Assembly: GCF_001551835.1 (NCBI RefSeq)
Contig: NZ_LODL01000013.1
Span: 155,978 to 219,977 of the forward strand
From: Dechloromonas denitrificans
GTDB taxonomy: Bacteria > Pseudomonadota > Gammaproteobacteria > Burkholderiales > Rhodocyclaceae
Length of the DNA: 64,000 bases
Direction of reading: 5' to 3'
Shown here in pieces: positions 27,501-36,749 of this stretch. Below the pieces are notes generated by a model that was not told the DNA's origin, ran no database searches, and saw only the letters and a list, made by a program, of their open reading frames with translations. The position numbers and the translations under genes are program-made. Positions within the stretch are counted from its first letter, which is position 1, and every line of letters begins with the position of its first letter.

Positions 27501-28571
27501 CTAGTTCAGGATGCTGGTCAGGGCGGCGGTCAGTGCCTGGCATTCGGCGTCCGTGCCAACCGTGATGCGCAGGAATTGCTCAATGCGCGGCAGCTTGAAG
27601 TGGCGGACGATAATACTCTTTTCGCGCAGCGCCAGCGCCAGTTGCGCCGCATCGCGCTGCAGGTGGCGGGCGAAGATGAAGTTGGCGGCCGAAGGCAGGA
27701 CTTCGAAGCCGAGGGCCTGCAGTCCGCCGGTCAACGTGTCGCGGGTGGCAATAACCGCCTGGCAGCATTGCTCGAAATAGGCGGCGTCTTCCATCGCGGC
27801 GACGGCGCCGACAATGGCCAGGCGATCCAGCGGGTAGGAGTTGAAGCTGTTCTTGACCCGTTCCAGCGCCTCGATCAGCGCCGGGTGGCCGACCGCGAAG
27901 CCGACGCGCAACCCGGCCAGCGAGCGGGACTTGGACAGGGTGTGGATGACCAGCAGGTTGTCGTAACGATCGACCAGCGAAATGGCGCTGTCGCCGCCGA
28001 AATCGACATAGGCCTCATCGACGACGACCACCGAATCCGGATTGCCCTGGAGGATCTGCTCGATGGCATCGAGCGCCAGCAGTCGGCCAGTCGGCGCATT
28101 CGGGTTGGGGAAAATGATGCCGCCGTTCGGTCGACCGCGGTAATCGGCCGGATTGATCGAAAAATCCTCGGCCAGCGGCACGCTTTCGTGGGCGACGCCA
28201 TACAGCCCGCAATAAACAGGATAAAAACTGTAGGTGATGTCCGGGAAGAGGATCGGCTGATCGTGCTTGAGCAGGGCCATGAAAACATGGGCCAGCACCT
28301 CGTCGGAGCCGTTGCCGACGAAAATCTGCTGGGCCGTGACGCCATGTGTCTTGGCGATGGCACTCTTCAGCAGGTCGGCATTTGGATCGGGGTAAAGGCG
28401 CAGGCGCGCCGCGTCGTCGCCCAACTCGCCCTGAATCGCCGCCAGCACCTTGGGTGAGGGCGGAAATGGGTTCTCGTTGGTGTTGAGCTTGATCAGGTTT
28501 GCGAGCTTGGGTTGCTCGCCCGGCACGTAGGGGGTTAGGTCGCGGACGACCTGGCTCCAGAAGCGACTCAT
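27501..28571 (-). CDS. hisC: Histidinol-phosphate aminotransferase, on the strand opposite the his operon
   Basis: This 356-residue PLP enzyme converts imidazole-acetol phosphate to histidinol phosphate. The signatures [13 protein letters not shown] and [13 protein letters not shown], and the PLP-Lys motif [16 protein letters not shown], are present. I start at ATG 28571 ([16 protein letters not shown]). The GTG at 28583 is possible. In many betaproteobacteria hisC lies between hisD and hisB in the same direction. Here it occupies that place but is inverted together with the CZB gene, so it needs its own promoter. Confidence 0.95.
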   Translation of the reverse strand: MSRFWSQVVRDLTPYVPGEQPKLANLIKLNTNENPFPPSPKVLAAIQGELGDDAARLRLYPDPNADLLKSAIAKTHGVTAQQIFVGNGSDEVLAHVFMALLKHDQPILFPDITYSFYPVYCGLYGVAHESVPLAEDFSINPADYRGRPNGGIIFPNPNAPTGRLLALDAIEQILQGNPDSVVVVDEAYVDFGGDSAISLVDRYDNLLVIHTLSKSRSLAGLRVGFAVGHPALIEALERVKNSFNSYPLDRLAIVGAVAAMEDAAYFEQCCQAVIATRDTLTGGLQALGFEVLPSAANFIFARHLQRDAAQLALALREKSIIVRHFKLPRIEQFLRITVGTDAECQALTAALTSILN

Positions 28572-28607
28572 GGGGGTTTTCACGGAAAGCTTAAAAGTAG
28601 GCCGAAA

Positions 28608-28616
28608 TGGTATCAT
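28608..28616 (+). promoter_or_regulatory. Candidate promoter for hisB-hisE-tat genes
   Basis: TGG-TATCAT is an extended -10 element 36 bp before the hisB ATG, in the 81-bp gap between the divergent hisC and hisB. A promoter is needed here, because the inverted hisC blocks read-through from hisGD. Confidence 0.45.
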
Positions 28617-28652
28617 GGCCCTCCGTTCAAACGCCTTTTGCAGCCTTTATCC

Positions 28653-29240
28653 ATGCGGCAAGCCGAAATTACTCGCAACACGCTGGAGACGCAGATTACC
28701 GTGCGTCTCGATCTCGATGGTACCGGTCAGGGCAAGTTCGCCACCGGCGTTCCCTTTCTCGATCACATGCTCGACCAGATTGCCCGGCACGGCCTGATCG
28801 ATCTCGATATCGAGGCCAACGGCGATCTGCACATCGATGCCCATCATACGGTCGAGGACATCGGCATCACCTTCGGCCAGGCGCTGGCCAAGGCCTGGGG
28901 CGACAAGAAGGGCCTGACCCGCTACGGCCACAGCTACGTGCCGCTCGACGAGGCGCTGTCGCGTGTCGTCATCGACCTCTCCGGTCGCCCGGGCCTGGAA
29001 ATGCATGTCGATTTCACGCGCGCCGCGATTGGCAGCTTCGATGTCGATCTGTTCAGCGAGTTCTTCCACGGCTTGGTCAACCACGCCGGCATGACGCTGC
29101 ATATCGACAACCTGCGCGGCAAGAATGCCCACCACCAGGCGGAAACCATCTTCAAGGCCTTCGGCCGCGCGCTGCGCATGGCGGTGACGCCCGATGCGCG
29201 CATGGCCGGCGTCATGCCCTCGACGAAGGGCTCGCTGTGA
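28653..29240 (+). CDS. hisB: Imidazoleglycerol-phosphate dehydratase
   Basis: This 195-residue monofunctional HisB lacks the fused phosphatase domain seen in enterobacteria. Metal-binding His clusters are visible in [11 protein letters not shown] and [17 protein letters not shown]. It makes imidazole-acetol phosphate, the HisC substrate. The ATG at 28653 gives the usual N-terminus. The stop overlaps the hisH GTG. The histidinol-phosphate phosphatase must be encoded elsewhere. Confidence 0.96.
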   Translation: MRQAEITRNTLETQITVRLDLDGTGQGKFATGVPFLDHMLDQIARHGLIDLDIEANGDLHIDAHHTVEDIGITFGQALAKAWGDKKGLTRYGHSYVPLDEALSRVVIDLSGRPGLEMHVDFTRAAIGSFDVDLFSEFFHGLVNHAGMTLHIDNLRGKNAHHQAETIFKAFGRALRMAVTPDARMAGVMPSTKGSL

Positions 29241-29884
29241 CGGCGGCAGGCAAGACGATTGCCGTCATCGACTACGGCATGGGGAACCTGCGTTCGGTGT
29301 CGAAGGCGCTGGAGCATGTGGCTGGCGACAAGCAGGTCATCGTCACCGCCGATCCGGCCGTCGTCGCGGCGGCCGAGCGCGTCGTCTTCCCTGGGCAGGG
29401 CGCGATGCCCGACTGCATGCGCGAACTGGAGGCGCGCGGCCTGCGTGCCGCCGTGCTGCAGGCGGCCAAGGACAAGCCGTTTTTGGGGATTTGTATCGGC
29501 CAGCAAATGCTGTTCGCGCATAGCGACGAAGGCAACGTGCCCGGCTTGGGCATTTTTCCGGGCGAGGTCAAGCGCTTCCCCGAAGAGAAAATGCTGGGGG
29601 CCGACGGCCTGCGCCTGAAAGTGCCGCACATGGGCTGGAACGAGGTGCAGCAGAAACCGCATGCCATGTGGGCCGGCATTGCAGACGGCGCCCGCTTCTA
29701 TTTCGTGCATAGCTACTGCGTGCAGCCGGCCGATCCGGCGCTGACCACCGGCATCTGCGACTACGGCATCCCCTTTACCTGTGCAGTGGGCCGGGATAAT
29801 ATCTTCGCGGTTCAATTCCACCCCGAGAAAAGCGCTCGCGATGGTCTGCAACTCCTGAAGAATTTTGTTGAGTGGCGTCCCTGA
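29237..29884 (+). CDS. hisH: Imidazole glycerol phosphate synthase, glutaminase subunit
   Basis: This 215-residue class I glutamine amidotransferase supplies ammonia to HisF. The nucleophile Cys lies in [12 protein letters not shown], and the His/Glu pair lies in [10 protein letters not shown]. The start GTG at 29237 overlaps the hisB stop as GTGA. In the wider frame the ORF seems longer, but that part is antisense or out of frame with hisB. Confidence 0.95.
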   Translation: MTAAGKTIAVIDYGMGNLRSVSKALEHVAGDKQVIVTADPAVVAAAERVVFPGQGAMPDCMRELEARGLRAAVLQAAKDKPFLGICIGQQMLFAHSDEGNVPGLGIFPGEVKRFPEEKMLGADGLRLKVPHMGWNEVQQKPHAMWAGIADGARFYFVHSYCVQPADPALTTGICDYGIPFTCAVGRDNIFAVQFHPEKSARDGLQLLKNFVEWRP

Positions 29885-29923
29885 TACGCATCCGTCGAGT
29901 TTCTACTTTTCTGATACCCCCAC

Positions 29924-30676
29924 ATGCTGATTATTCCCGCCATTGATTTGAAGGACGGCCAGTGCGTTCGTCTGAAGCAGGGCCTGATGGAACAGGCCAC
30001 CGTTTTCTCCGATAGCCCGGCCGACATGGCTCGCCATTGGGTCGCGCAAGGCGCCCGTCGCCTGCATCTGGTCGACCTGAACGGCGCCTTTGCCGGCAAG
30101 CCGAAAAATGCGGCGGCAATCCGTGCCATCCTCGATGTCGTCGGTGACGACATCCCGGTTCAGCTCGGTGGCGGCATCCGTGATCTCGACACCATCGAGG
30201 CCTGCCTCGACGGCGGTCTGTCCTACGTCATCATCGGCACCGCCGCGGTCAAGAATCCCGGCTTCCTGCACGATGCCTGCGTCGCCTTCCCCGGCCACAT
30301 CATCGTCGGCCTCGATGCCAAGGACGGCAAGGTGGCGACCGATGGCTGGTCCAAACTGACTGGCCACGACGTGGTCGATCTGGCCAAGAAATACGAGGAT
30401 TACGGCGTCGAGTCGATCATCTACACCGACATCGGCCGCGACGGCATGCTTTCCGGCCTCAATATCGATGCGACGGTCCGCCTCGCCCAGGCGCTGACCA
30501 TTCCGGTCATCGCTTCCGGCGGCCTCTCCAATTTCGACGACATCAAGGCCCTGTGTGCCGTTGAAGGCGAAGGCGTCGTCGGCACCATCGCCGGCCGTGC
30601 CGTCTATGACGGCTCGCTGGATTTCGCTGCGGCACAGAAGATGGCCGACGAACTCATGGTCAAAGCGGGCGTCTGA
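29924..30676 (+). CDS. hisA: ProFAR isomerase (phosphoribosylformimino-AICAR-P isomerase)
   Basis: This 250-residue TIM barrel opens [17 protein letters not shown], with the catalytic Asp8 in IDLK. A second Asp is in [12 protein letters not shown] and the phosphate loops are VQLGGGIRD and IASGGLS. It performs an Amadori rearrangement before HisHF. It starts 39 bp after hisH. Its TGA shares the A with the hisF ATG. Confidence 0.97.
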   Translation: MLIIPAIDLKDGQCVRLKQGLMEQATVFSDSPADMARHWVAQGARRLHLVDLNGAFAGKPKNAAAIRAILDVVGDDIPVQLGGGIRDLDTIEACLDGGLSYVIIGTAAVKNPGFLHDACVAFPGHIIVGLDAKDGKVATDGWSKLTGHDVVDLAKKYEDYGVESIIYTDIGRDGMLSGLNIDATVRLAQALTIPVIASGGLSNFDDIKALCAVEGEGVVGTIAGRAVYDGSLDFAAAQKMADELMVKAGV

Positions 30677-31434
30677 TGCTCGCCAAACGCATCATCCCTT
30701 GTCTTGACGTCACGGCTGGCCGTGTCGTCAAGGGCACCAACTTCGTTGACCTGCGCGATGCCGGCGACCCGATCGAGATCGCCCGCCGCTACGACGAGCA
30801 GGGCGCCGACGAGGTAACTTTCCTCGACATCACGGCGTCCAGCGATCAGCGCGACATCATCCTGCATATCGTCGAAGCCTGCGCCGAGCAGGTTTTCATT
30901 CCGCTGACGGTGGGCGGTGGCGTGCGCAAGGTCGAAGACGTGCGGCGCCTGCTCAACGCCGGGGCCGACAAGGTGTCGATGAACACGGCGGCGGTGCAGA
31001 ACCCGGATCTGGTTTTCGATGCATCGAGCAAGGTCGGTTCGCAGTGCATCGTCGTCGCCATCGATGCCAAGCAGGTCGCGCCGGGCCAGTGGCACGTGTT
31101 TACGCACGGCGGCCGCAACGATACCGGCTTGGCTGCGGTCGACTGGGCAAAAAAGGTCGAAATGCTCGGTGCCGGTGAAATCCTGCTGACCAGCATGGAC
31201 CGCGATGGCACCAAGAATGGCTTCGATCTGGCGCTGACCCGCGCCGTCTCCGACGCGGTGAAAATTCCGGTGATCGCTTCCGGCGGGGTCGGCAATCTGC
31301 AGCATCTGGCCGACGGCGTCACCGAAGGTCGCGCCGATGCGGTGCTGGCTGCGTCGATTTTCCATTTCGGTGAGTACACCGTGCGCCAGGCCAAGGAATA
31401 CATGGCGGCGCGTGGTATCGAAGTCCGCTTGTGA
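30676..31434 (+). CDS. hisF: Imidazole glycerol phosphate synthase, cyclase subunit
   Basis: This 252-residue TIM barrel is homologous to HisA. It starts [20 protein letters not shown], with catalytic Asp11 in CLDV. The second Asp is in [13 protein letters not shown], and the phosphate loops are VGGGVRK and IASGGVGN. It works with HisH to form imidazole glycerol phosphate and AICAR. It overlaps hisA by one base and hisI by GTGA. Confidence 0.97.
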   Translation: MLAKRIIPCLDVTAGRVVKGTNFVDLRDAGDPIEIARRYDEQGADEVTFLDITASSDQRDIILHIVEACAEQVFIPLTVGGGVRKVEDVRRLLNAGADKVSMNTAAVQNPDLVFDASSKVGSQCIVVAIDAKQVAPGQWHVFTHGGRNDTGLAAVDWAKKVEMLGAGEILLTSMDRDGTKNGFDLALTRAVSDAVKIPVIASGGVGNLQHLADGVTEGRADAVLAASIFHFGEYTVRQAKEYMAARGIEVRL

Positions 31435-31829
31435 GCGATCTCGACAACTCCCTGGACTGGCTGGCGGCGTTGAAATGGGACGCCGACGGCATGATCCCTG
31501 CCATCGCCCAGGATGAAAGCGGGCGGGTCGTGATGTTCGCCTGGATGAATCGCGAGTCCTTGCAGGAAACGGTCACTTCCGGCCACGCGGTATACTGGTC
31601 GCGTTCGCGAAAGCGCTTGTGGCGCAAGGGTGAGGAGTCGGGCCATTTCCAGAAAGTGAAGGCCATCCGCACCGATTGCGACGGCGACGTATTGCTGCTG
31701 GCGATTGAACAGGTGGGCGGCATTGCCTGTCATACGGGACGTGAAAGCTGTTTTTTCAATGAATTACAGGGGGAGCGCTGGCTGCCCGCTGATCCGGTTT
31801 TGAAAGACCCGAAGGAAATCTATAAATGA
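31431..31829 (+). CDS. hisI: Phosphoribosyl-AMP cyclohydrolase
   Basis: This 132-residue monofunctional cyclohydrolase starts with GTG overlapping hisF. Zinc/magnesium-binding residues are in [14 protein letters not shown] and the C-terminal Cys pair in [12 protein letters not shown]. The segment [19 protein letters not shown] is a family signature. HisE, often fused to HisI in other bacteria, is encoded separately by the next gene. Confidence 0.95.
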   Translation: MSDLDNSLDWLAALKWDADGMIPAIAQDESGRVVMFAWMNRESLQETVTSGHAVYWSRSRKRLWRKGEESGHFQKVKAIRTDCDGDVLLLAIEQVGGIACHTGRESCFFNELQGERWLPADPVLKDPKEIYK

Positions 31830-32152
31830 GCACGCATGACATCCTGCACCGTCTCTCCGACACGCTGGCTTCCCGTCGTAATGCCGATCCGGAAAAGTCT
31901 TACACCGCCAAGCTGTTCTCCGAGGGTCCGGATTCGATCCTGAAGAAGATCGGCGAGGAGTGCGCCGAGTTGATCATGGCCGCCAAGGATGGCAAAAAGC
32001 TGAACATCGTCTGGGAATCGACGGACGTGATCTATCACGTGCTGGTTCTGCTTGCCTTCTACGGCTTGAGCATCGAGGACGTTTCGCAGGAAATGCGCCG
32101 CCGCGAAGGCATTTCCGGCATCGACGAAAAGGCGGCGCGGGGTAGCAAGTGA
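31826..32152 (+). CDS. hisE: Phosphoribosyl-ATP pyrophosphatase
   Basis: This 108-residue all-helical MazG-like enzyme hydrolyses phosphoribosyl-ATP in the second step of the pathway. The metal-binding Glu pattern is visible in [16 protein letters not shown] and the downstream [13 protein letters not shown]. It overlaps hisI (ATGA) and the HIT gene (GTGA). Confidence 0.95.
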   Translation: MSTHDILHRLSDTLASRRNADPEKSYTAKLFSEGPDSILKKIGEECAELIMAAKDGKKLNIVWESTDVIYHVLVLLAFYGLSIEDVSQEMRRREGISGIDEKAARGSK

Positions 32153-32499
32153 GCGACTGCATTTTCTGCAAGATCGTCGAAGGCAAGATCCCGGCCACGA
32201 AAGTCTTCGAGGACGAGGATATTCTCGCCTTCAACGATATCAACCCGGTCCGCCCGGTCCATGTGCTGGTCATTCCGAAAAAGCACATCACGTCGCTGGC
32301 GACGGCTGGCGCCGACGATACGGTCGTGCTTGGCAAAATCCTGGCCAAGGCCAATGAAATTGCGGTGGCTCAAGGCAGCCCGGACGGCTTTCGCGTCATC
32401 ATCAACACAGGCCGTGTGGGGCAGCAGGAAGTCGAGCATCTGCACGCGCATATCGTGGGCGGACCGGACCCGGTCGGCCCCATGCTCAAACGCATCTAG
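32149..32499 (+). CDS. hinT: HIT-family nucleotide hydrolase (HinT-like)
   Basis: This is a 116-residue histidine-triad protein with the HxHxH motif in HLHAHIVGG near the C-terminus and an N-terminal CIFCKIVEGKIPA. HinT proteins hydrolyse adenosine phosphoramidates. It starts with GTG overlapping hisE. It links the his genes to tatABC, a gene order common in betaproteobacteria. A direct role in histidine synthesis is not indicated. Confidence 0.92.
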   Translation: MSDCIFCKIVEGKIPATKVFEDEDILAFNDINPVRPVHVLVIPKKHITSLATAGADDTVVLGKILAKANEIAVAQGSPDGFRVIINTGRVGQQEVEHLHAHIVGGPDPVGPMLKRI

Positions 32500-32508
32500 G
32501 AGACAATC

Positions 32509-32745
32509 ATGGGCAGTTTTTCCATTTGGCACTGGCTGATCGTACTGGTCATCGTCATGCTGGTTTTCGGTACCAAGAAATTGCGCAATGTCGGTCAGGA
32601 TCTGGGCGGCGCCGTCAAGGGCTTCAAGGACGGCATGAAGGAAGCGAATGCCGACAAGCCGGCCGACGCTCAGCCCACCCAGCCCACCCAGCAGGTGGGT
32701 GGCCAAACCATCGACGTCGAAGTCAAGGAAAAGACCAAGTCTTGA
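32509..32745 (+). CDS. tatA: TatA, Sec-independent protein translocase subunit
   Basis: This 78-residue protein has one N-terminal membrane helix ([15 protein letters not shown]), the FGTKKL hinge, an amphipathic helix ([17 protein letters not shown]) and a charged tail with a short Gln/Pro/Thr repeat. TatA oligomers form the passage for folded proteins. An AGGAG site precedes the ATG at 32509. It lies 9 bp after hinT. Confidence 0.94.
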   Translation: MGSFSIWHWLIVLVIVMLVFGTKKLRNVGQDLGGAVKGFKDGMKEANADKPADAQPTQPTQQVGGQTIDVEVKEKTKS

Positions 32746-32787
32746 TGGCGAGCGGGCCTCGCCCGTTCGTTGCCAAAGCTTTAAAAC

Positions 32788-33156
32788 ATGTTTGATATCG
32801 GCTTTTCCGAACTCATGGTTATCGGCGTCGTCGCCCTGCTCGTCATCGGGCCGGAGCGACTGCCGAAGGTCGCGCGTACGCTCGGGCATTTGCTCGGCCG
32901 GGCGCAGCGTTACGTTAACGACGTCAAATCCGACATCAATCGCGAAATTCAGCTCGACGAGTTGAAGAAATTGCAAACGCAGGTGACCGATTCGGCACGT
33001 GCGCTTGAGGATTCCGTGCGTAAAGAATACGAAACGGCCCGCAGCGTGGTCGAGACCCCGGCCCAGGAGGCGGTCGCTGGTCTGGAAGCCGCCACCAAAC
33101 AAGTTGCCGAGAGTGCGCCCGCGTTGACTGAAACATTGAACAAGCCGGCTGCATGA
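32788..33156 (+). CDS. tatB: TatB, Sec-independent protein translocase subunit
   Basis: This 122-residue protein starts MFDIGFSELMVIGVVALLVIGPERLP, the standard TatB N-terminus with its Glu and Pro-Glu-Arg hinge. A long amphipathic and coiled helix rich in Lys/Glu/Asp follows. TatB with TatC recognises twin-arginine signals. A 42-bp gap separates it from tatA, and its stop overlaps tatC by ATGA. Confidence 0.94.
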   Translation: MFDIGFSELMVIGVVALLVIGPERLPKVARTLGHLLGRAQRYVNDVKSDINREIQLDELKKLQTQVTDSARALEDSVRKEYETARSVVETPAQEAVAGLEAATKQVAESAPALTETLNKPAA

Positions 33157-33965
33157 GCGATACTCAGGAAGACTCTTTCATTTCGCACCTGGTCGAGTTG
33201 CGCGACCGTTTGCTGCGTAGCCTGATCGCCGTGGCCATCGTGCTCGGGGGGCTCTGTCTCTATCCCGGACCGGGGGTAATTTACGACATCCTGGCCGCGC
33301 CGCTGACCAGCGCACTGCCGGAAGGCACCAAGATGGTGGCGATTGGCGTCATTACGCCCTTCATGGTTCCGCTGAAGGTGACGGCGATGGTCGCTTTCAT
33401 CATCGCCTTGCCCTTCATTCTTTTTCAGGCCTGGGCCTTCATTGCGCCGGGACTCTATGCCCACGAGAAGCGCCTTGGCATTCCGCTGATCATTTCCAGC
33501 ACCCTGCTGTTCGTGCTGGGCATGTCCTTCTGCTACTTCTTCGTGTTCGGCCAGGTCTTTCACTTCATAAACAGCTTTGCGCCTAAGAGCATTACGCCGG
33601 CGCCGGATATCGAAGCTTACCTGTCCTTCGTGATGACCATGTTCCTGGCCTTCGGTATCGCCTTCGAGGTGCCGGTGGCGCTGGTGGTACTGGTCAAGCT
33701 CGGCGTAGTGACGGTTGAAAAACTAGTCGAGTGGCGGTCCTACTTCATTGTGGGCGCCTTCGTCGTGGCTGCAGTGGTGACGCCGCCGGATGTGGTTTCG
33801 CAACTGGCACTGGCCATTCCGATGTGTCTGCTCTACGAGTTGGGCATTCTGGCTTCACGCTTCATTTCGAAGCCAACCCCAGCGGTCGACGCTGCTGCCG
33901 AGGCAAAAATGGACGCGGCGATGGATCAGGCGGAAGACGAGTTCCGCAAGCTCTCCGGCAAGTAA
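33153..33965 (+). CDS. tatC: TatC, twin-arginine signal receptor of the Tat translocase
   Basis: This 270-residue protein has six membrane helices. The N-terminus (SFISHLVELRDRLLRS) is a family signature that includes signal-peptide contact residues, and FAFGI/FEVPVALVVLVKLG and VVTPPDVVSQLALAIPM are typical. The C-terminal tail (about 250-270) is acidic. It ends the his-hinT-tat series, and its stop abuts the stop of the convergent amidotransferase with no gap. Confidence 0.96.
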   Translation: MSDTQEDSFISHLVELRDRLLRSLIAVAIVLGGLCLYPGPGVIYDILAAPLTSALPEGTKMVAIGVITPFMVPLKVTAMVAFIIALPFILFQAWAFIAPGLYAHEKRLGIPLIISSTLLFVLGMSFCYFFVFGQVFHFINSFAPKSITPAPDIEAYLSFVMTMFLAFGIAFEVPVALVVLVKLGVVTVEKLVEWRSYFIVGAFVVAAVVTPPDVVSQLALAIPMCLLYELGILASRFISKPTPAVDAAAEAKMDAAMDQAEDEFRKLSGK

Positions 33966-34772
33966 TCAGCCGGCTTTGCGCTCGGGCCCGGGGCGGGTCG
34001 CGAGCGATTGCACCACTTCCCCTTCCTCGAACCACCACAGCGTGCCGCGCGCCATCGACAACCAGGCTTCGTTGTCGGTCAGCGGCTGCGTGGCGATCAC
34101 CGCCACCCGGTCGTCGGGACTGGTCAGCGAACTGAAGTCGACGGTGACGTCCTGATCGTTCAGGTGGGCCTGGGTAAAGGGCGCCTGACGCACGATGTAG
34201 GTCAGCTGGGTCGAGGCGTGAGCGAACAGGCAATCACCGTTGGAAAGCAGGAAATTGAACTCACCGTAGGATGCGATTTCCAGCGTCAGCGCATGCAGCG
34301 CGGCGAACAGTTCGCTGCGGGCCGGGCTGTTGCTGCCAAAGCGCTGGCGCAGTTGCTGCAGCAGCCAGCAGAAGGCCCGCTCGCTGTCGGTCAGCCCGAC
34401 CGGGACAAAGCTGCCGTCGAGTTCCGGGGCGAAGTTGAGCAGGTTGCCGTTATGGGCGAAGATCCAGTAACGACCCCATAACTCGCGCATGAACGGGTGC
34501 GTGTTCTCCAGGCCGATTGCGCCCTGGGTCGCCTTGCGAATATGGGCGATGACGTTCTTCGAGCGGATCGGGTAGGCACGGACCAGTTCGGCCACCGGTG
34601 ACGAGCAGGAGGGCTGTGGATCAAGAAAGATCCGGGTGCCCTTGCCTTCGAAAAAGGCGATGCCCCAGCCATCAGAATGGACATCGGTTGCCCCGCCACG
34701 GGCCTGGAAACCGGTGAAGGAAAAGCAAATGTCGGTCGGCACATTGCAGTTCATGCCCAGAAGTTGGCACAT
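33966..34772 (-). CDS. Class II glutamine amidotransferase domain protein (YafJ-like)
   Basis: This 268-residue Ntn-type glutaminase has Cys2 as the likely nucleophile after Met removal (MCQLLGMNCN). Other landmarks are HSDGWGIAFF, AHIRKATQGAI and FAHNGNLLNF. It belongs to the YafJ group of putative amidotransferases, whose acceptor is unknown. It lies 61 bp downstream of the DegS-like protease on the same strand and could be co-transcribed. It converges with tatC. Confidence 0.85.
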   Translation of the reverse strand: MCQLLGMNCNVPTDICFSFTGFQARGGATDVHSDGWGIAFFEGKGTRIFLDPQPSCSSPVAELVRAYPIRSKNVIAHIRKATQGAIGLENTHPFMRELWGRYWIFAHNGNLLNFAPELDGSFVPVGLTDSERAFCWLLQQLRQRFGSNSPARSELFAALHALTLEIASYGEFNFLLSNGDCLFAHASTQLTYIVRQAPFTQAHLNDQDVTVDFSSLTSPDDRVAVIATQPLTDNEAWLSMARGTLWWFEEGEVVQSLATRPGPERKAG

Positions 34773-34833
34773 TTTACGTACTCCTTGGCCCGCAGAATGC
34801 CGGGGCCGTCATGGCGACCGGCGGGGGCATGGC

Positions 34834-35988
<1,155 letters not shown>

Positions 35989-36002
35989 GAAAGACCGTAT
36001 CA

Positions 36003-36749
36003 ATGAACCGTGAAGAACTGGTGGAGTATCTGGACCGGCTGCTGGAGCCCGGAAAGTTTCGGGATTATTGCCCAAATGGCCTGCAAGTGGAAGGACGGGC
36101 CGAGGTTCGTCGCCTGGTGGCCGGCGTTACGGCGAGCCAGGCGCTGCTCGATGCGGCCGTCGAACGCGGCGCCGATGCCATTCTGGTGCACCACGGCTAT
36201 TTCTGGAAAGGCGAGGATGGCCGCATCACCGGGATCCGCCGGCAGCGGCTGGGCACCTTGCTGACCCATGATATCAACTTGCTGGCCTACCATTTGCCGC
36301 TCGATGCGCATCCCGAGCTCGGCAACAACGCCCAGCTGGCCAGTCGGCTGGGCTGGTTGGCAGAGGGGAATTTCGGCGAGCAGAACATCGCCTGGCTGGG
36401 GCGGCAGGCAGTGCCGTGCAGTGCGGCGGAGCTGGCCGGGAAAATCGAGCTGGCGCTGGGCAGGGCGCCGCTGCTGATCGGTGAGCCGAGTCGTCCCGTC
36501 AAACGCATCGGTTGGTGTTCCGGTGGCGCTCAGGGCTATTTCGAGCAGGCCATCGCCTTGGGCGTCGATGCCTATGTTTCCGGCGAGATTTCCGAGCAAA
36601 CGGTGCATCTCGCCCGGGAGAGCGGCGTCGCCTATCTCGCCTGTGGGCATCATGCCAGCGAGCGCTATGGCGTGCAGGCGCTGGCCCGGCACCTGGCCGA
36701 GCAATGCGGCCTGGCGTGCGAGTTCGTCGATATCGACAATCCGGTTTAG
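36003..36749 (+). CDS. Nif3-like dinuclear metal-centre protein (YbgI family)
   Basis: This 248-residue protein starts MNREELVEYLDRLLEPGKF and has the Nif3/YbgI metal-binding signatures ILVHHGYFWKGED, LAYHLPLDAHPELGNN and ACGHHASERYG. YbgI homologues (GTP cyclohydrolase type 1 2-like) form toroidal hexamers with two metals; their physiological role is unclear. Its ATG lies only 14 bp from the divergent protease start. It converges with fimV, sharing 4 bp of stop codons. Confidence 0.9.
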   Translation: MNREELVEYLDRLLEPGKFRDYCPNGLQVEGRAEVRRLVAGVTASQALLDAAVERGADAILVHHGYFWKGEDGRITGIRRQRLGTLLTHDINLLAYHLPLDAHPELGNNAQLASRLGWLAEGNFGEQNIAWLGRQAVPCSAAELAGKIELALGRAPLLIGEPSRPVKRIGWCSGGAQGYFEQAIALGVDAYVSGEISEQTVHLARESGVAYLACGHHASERYGVQALARHLAEQCGLACEFVDIDNPV

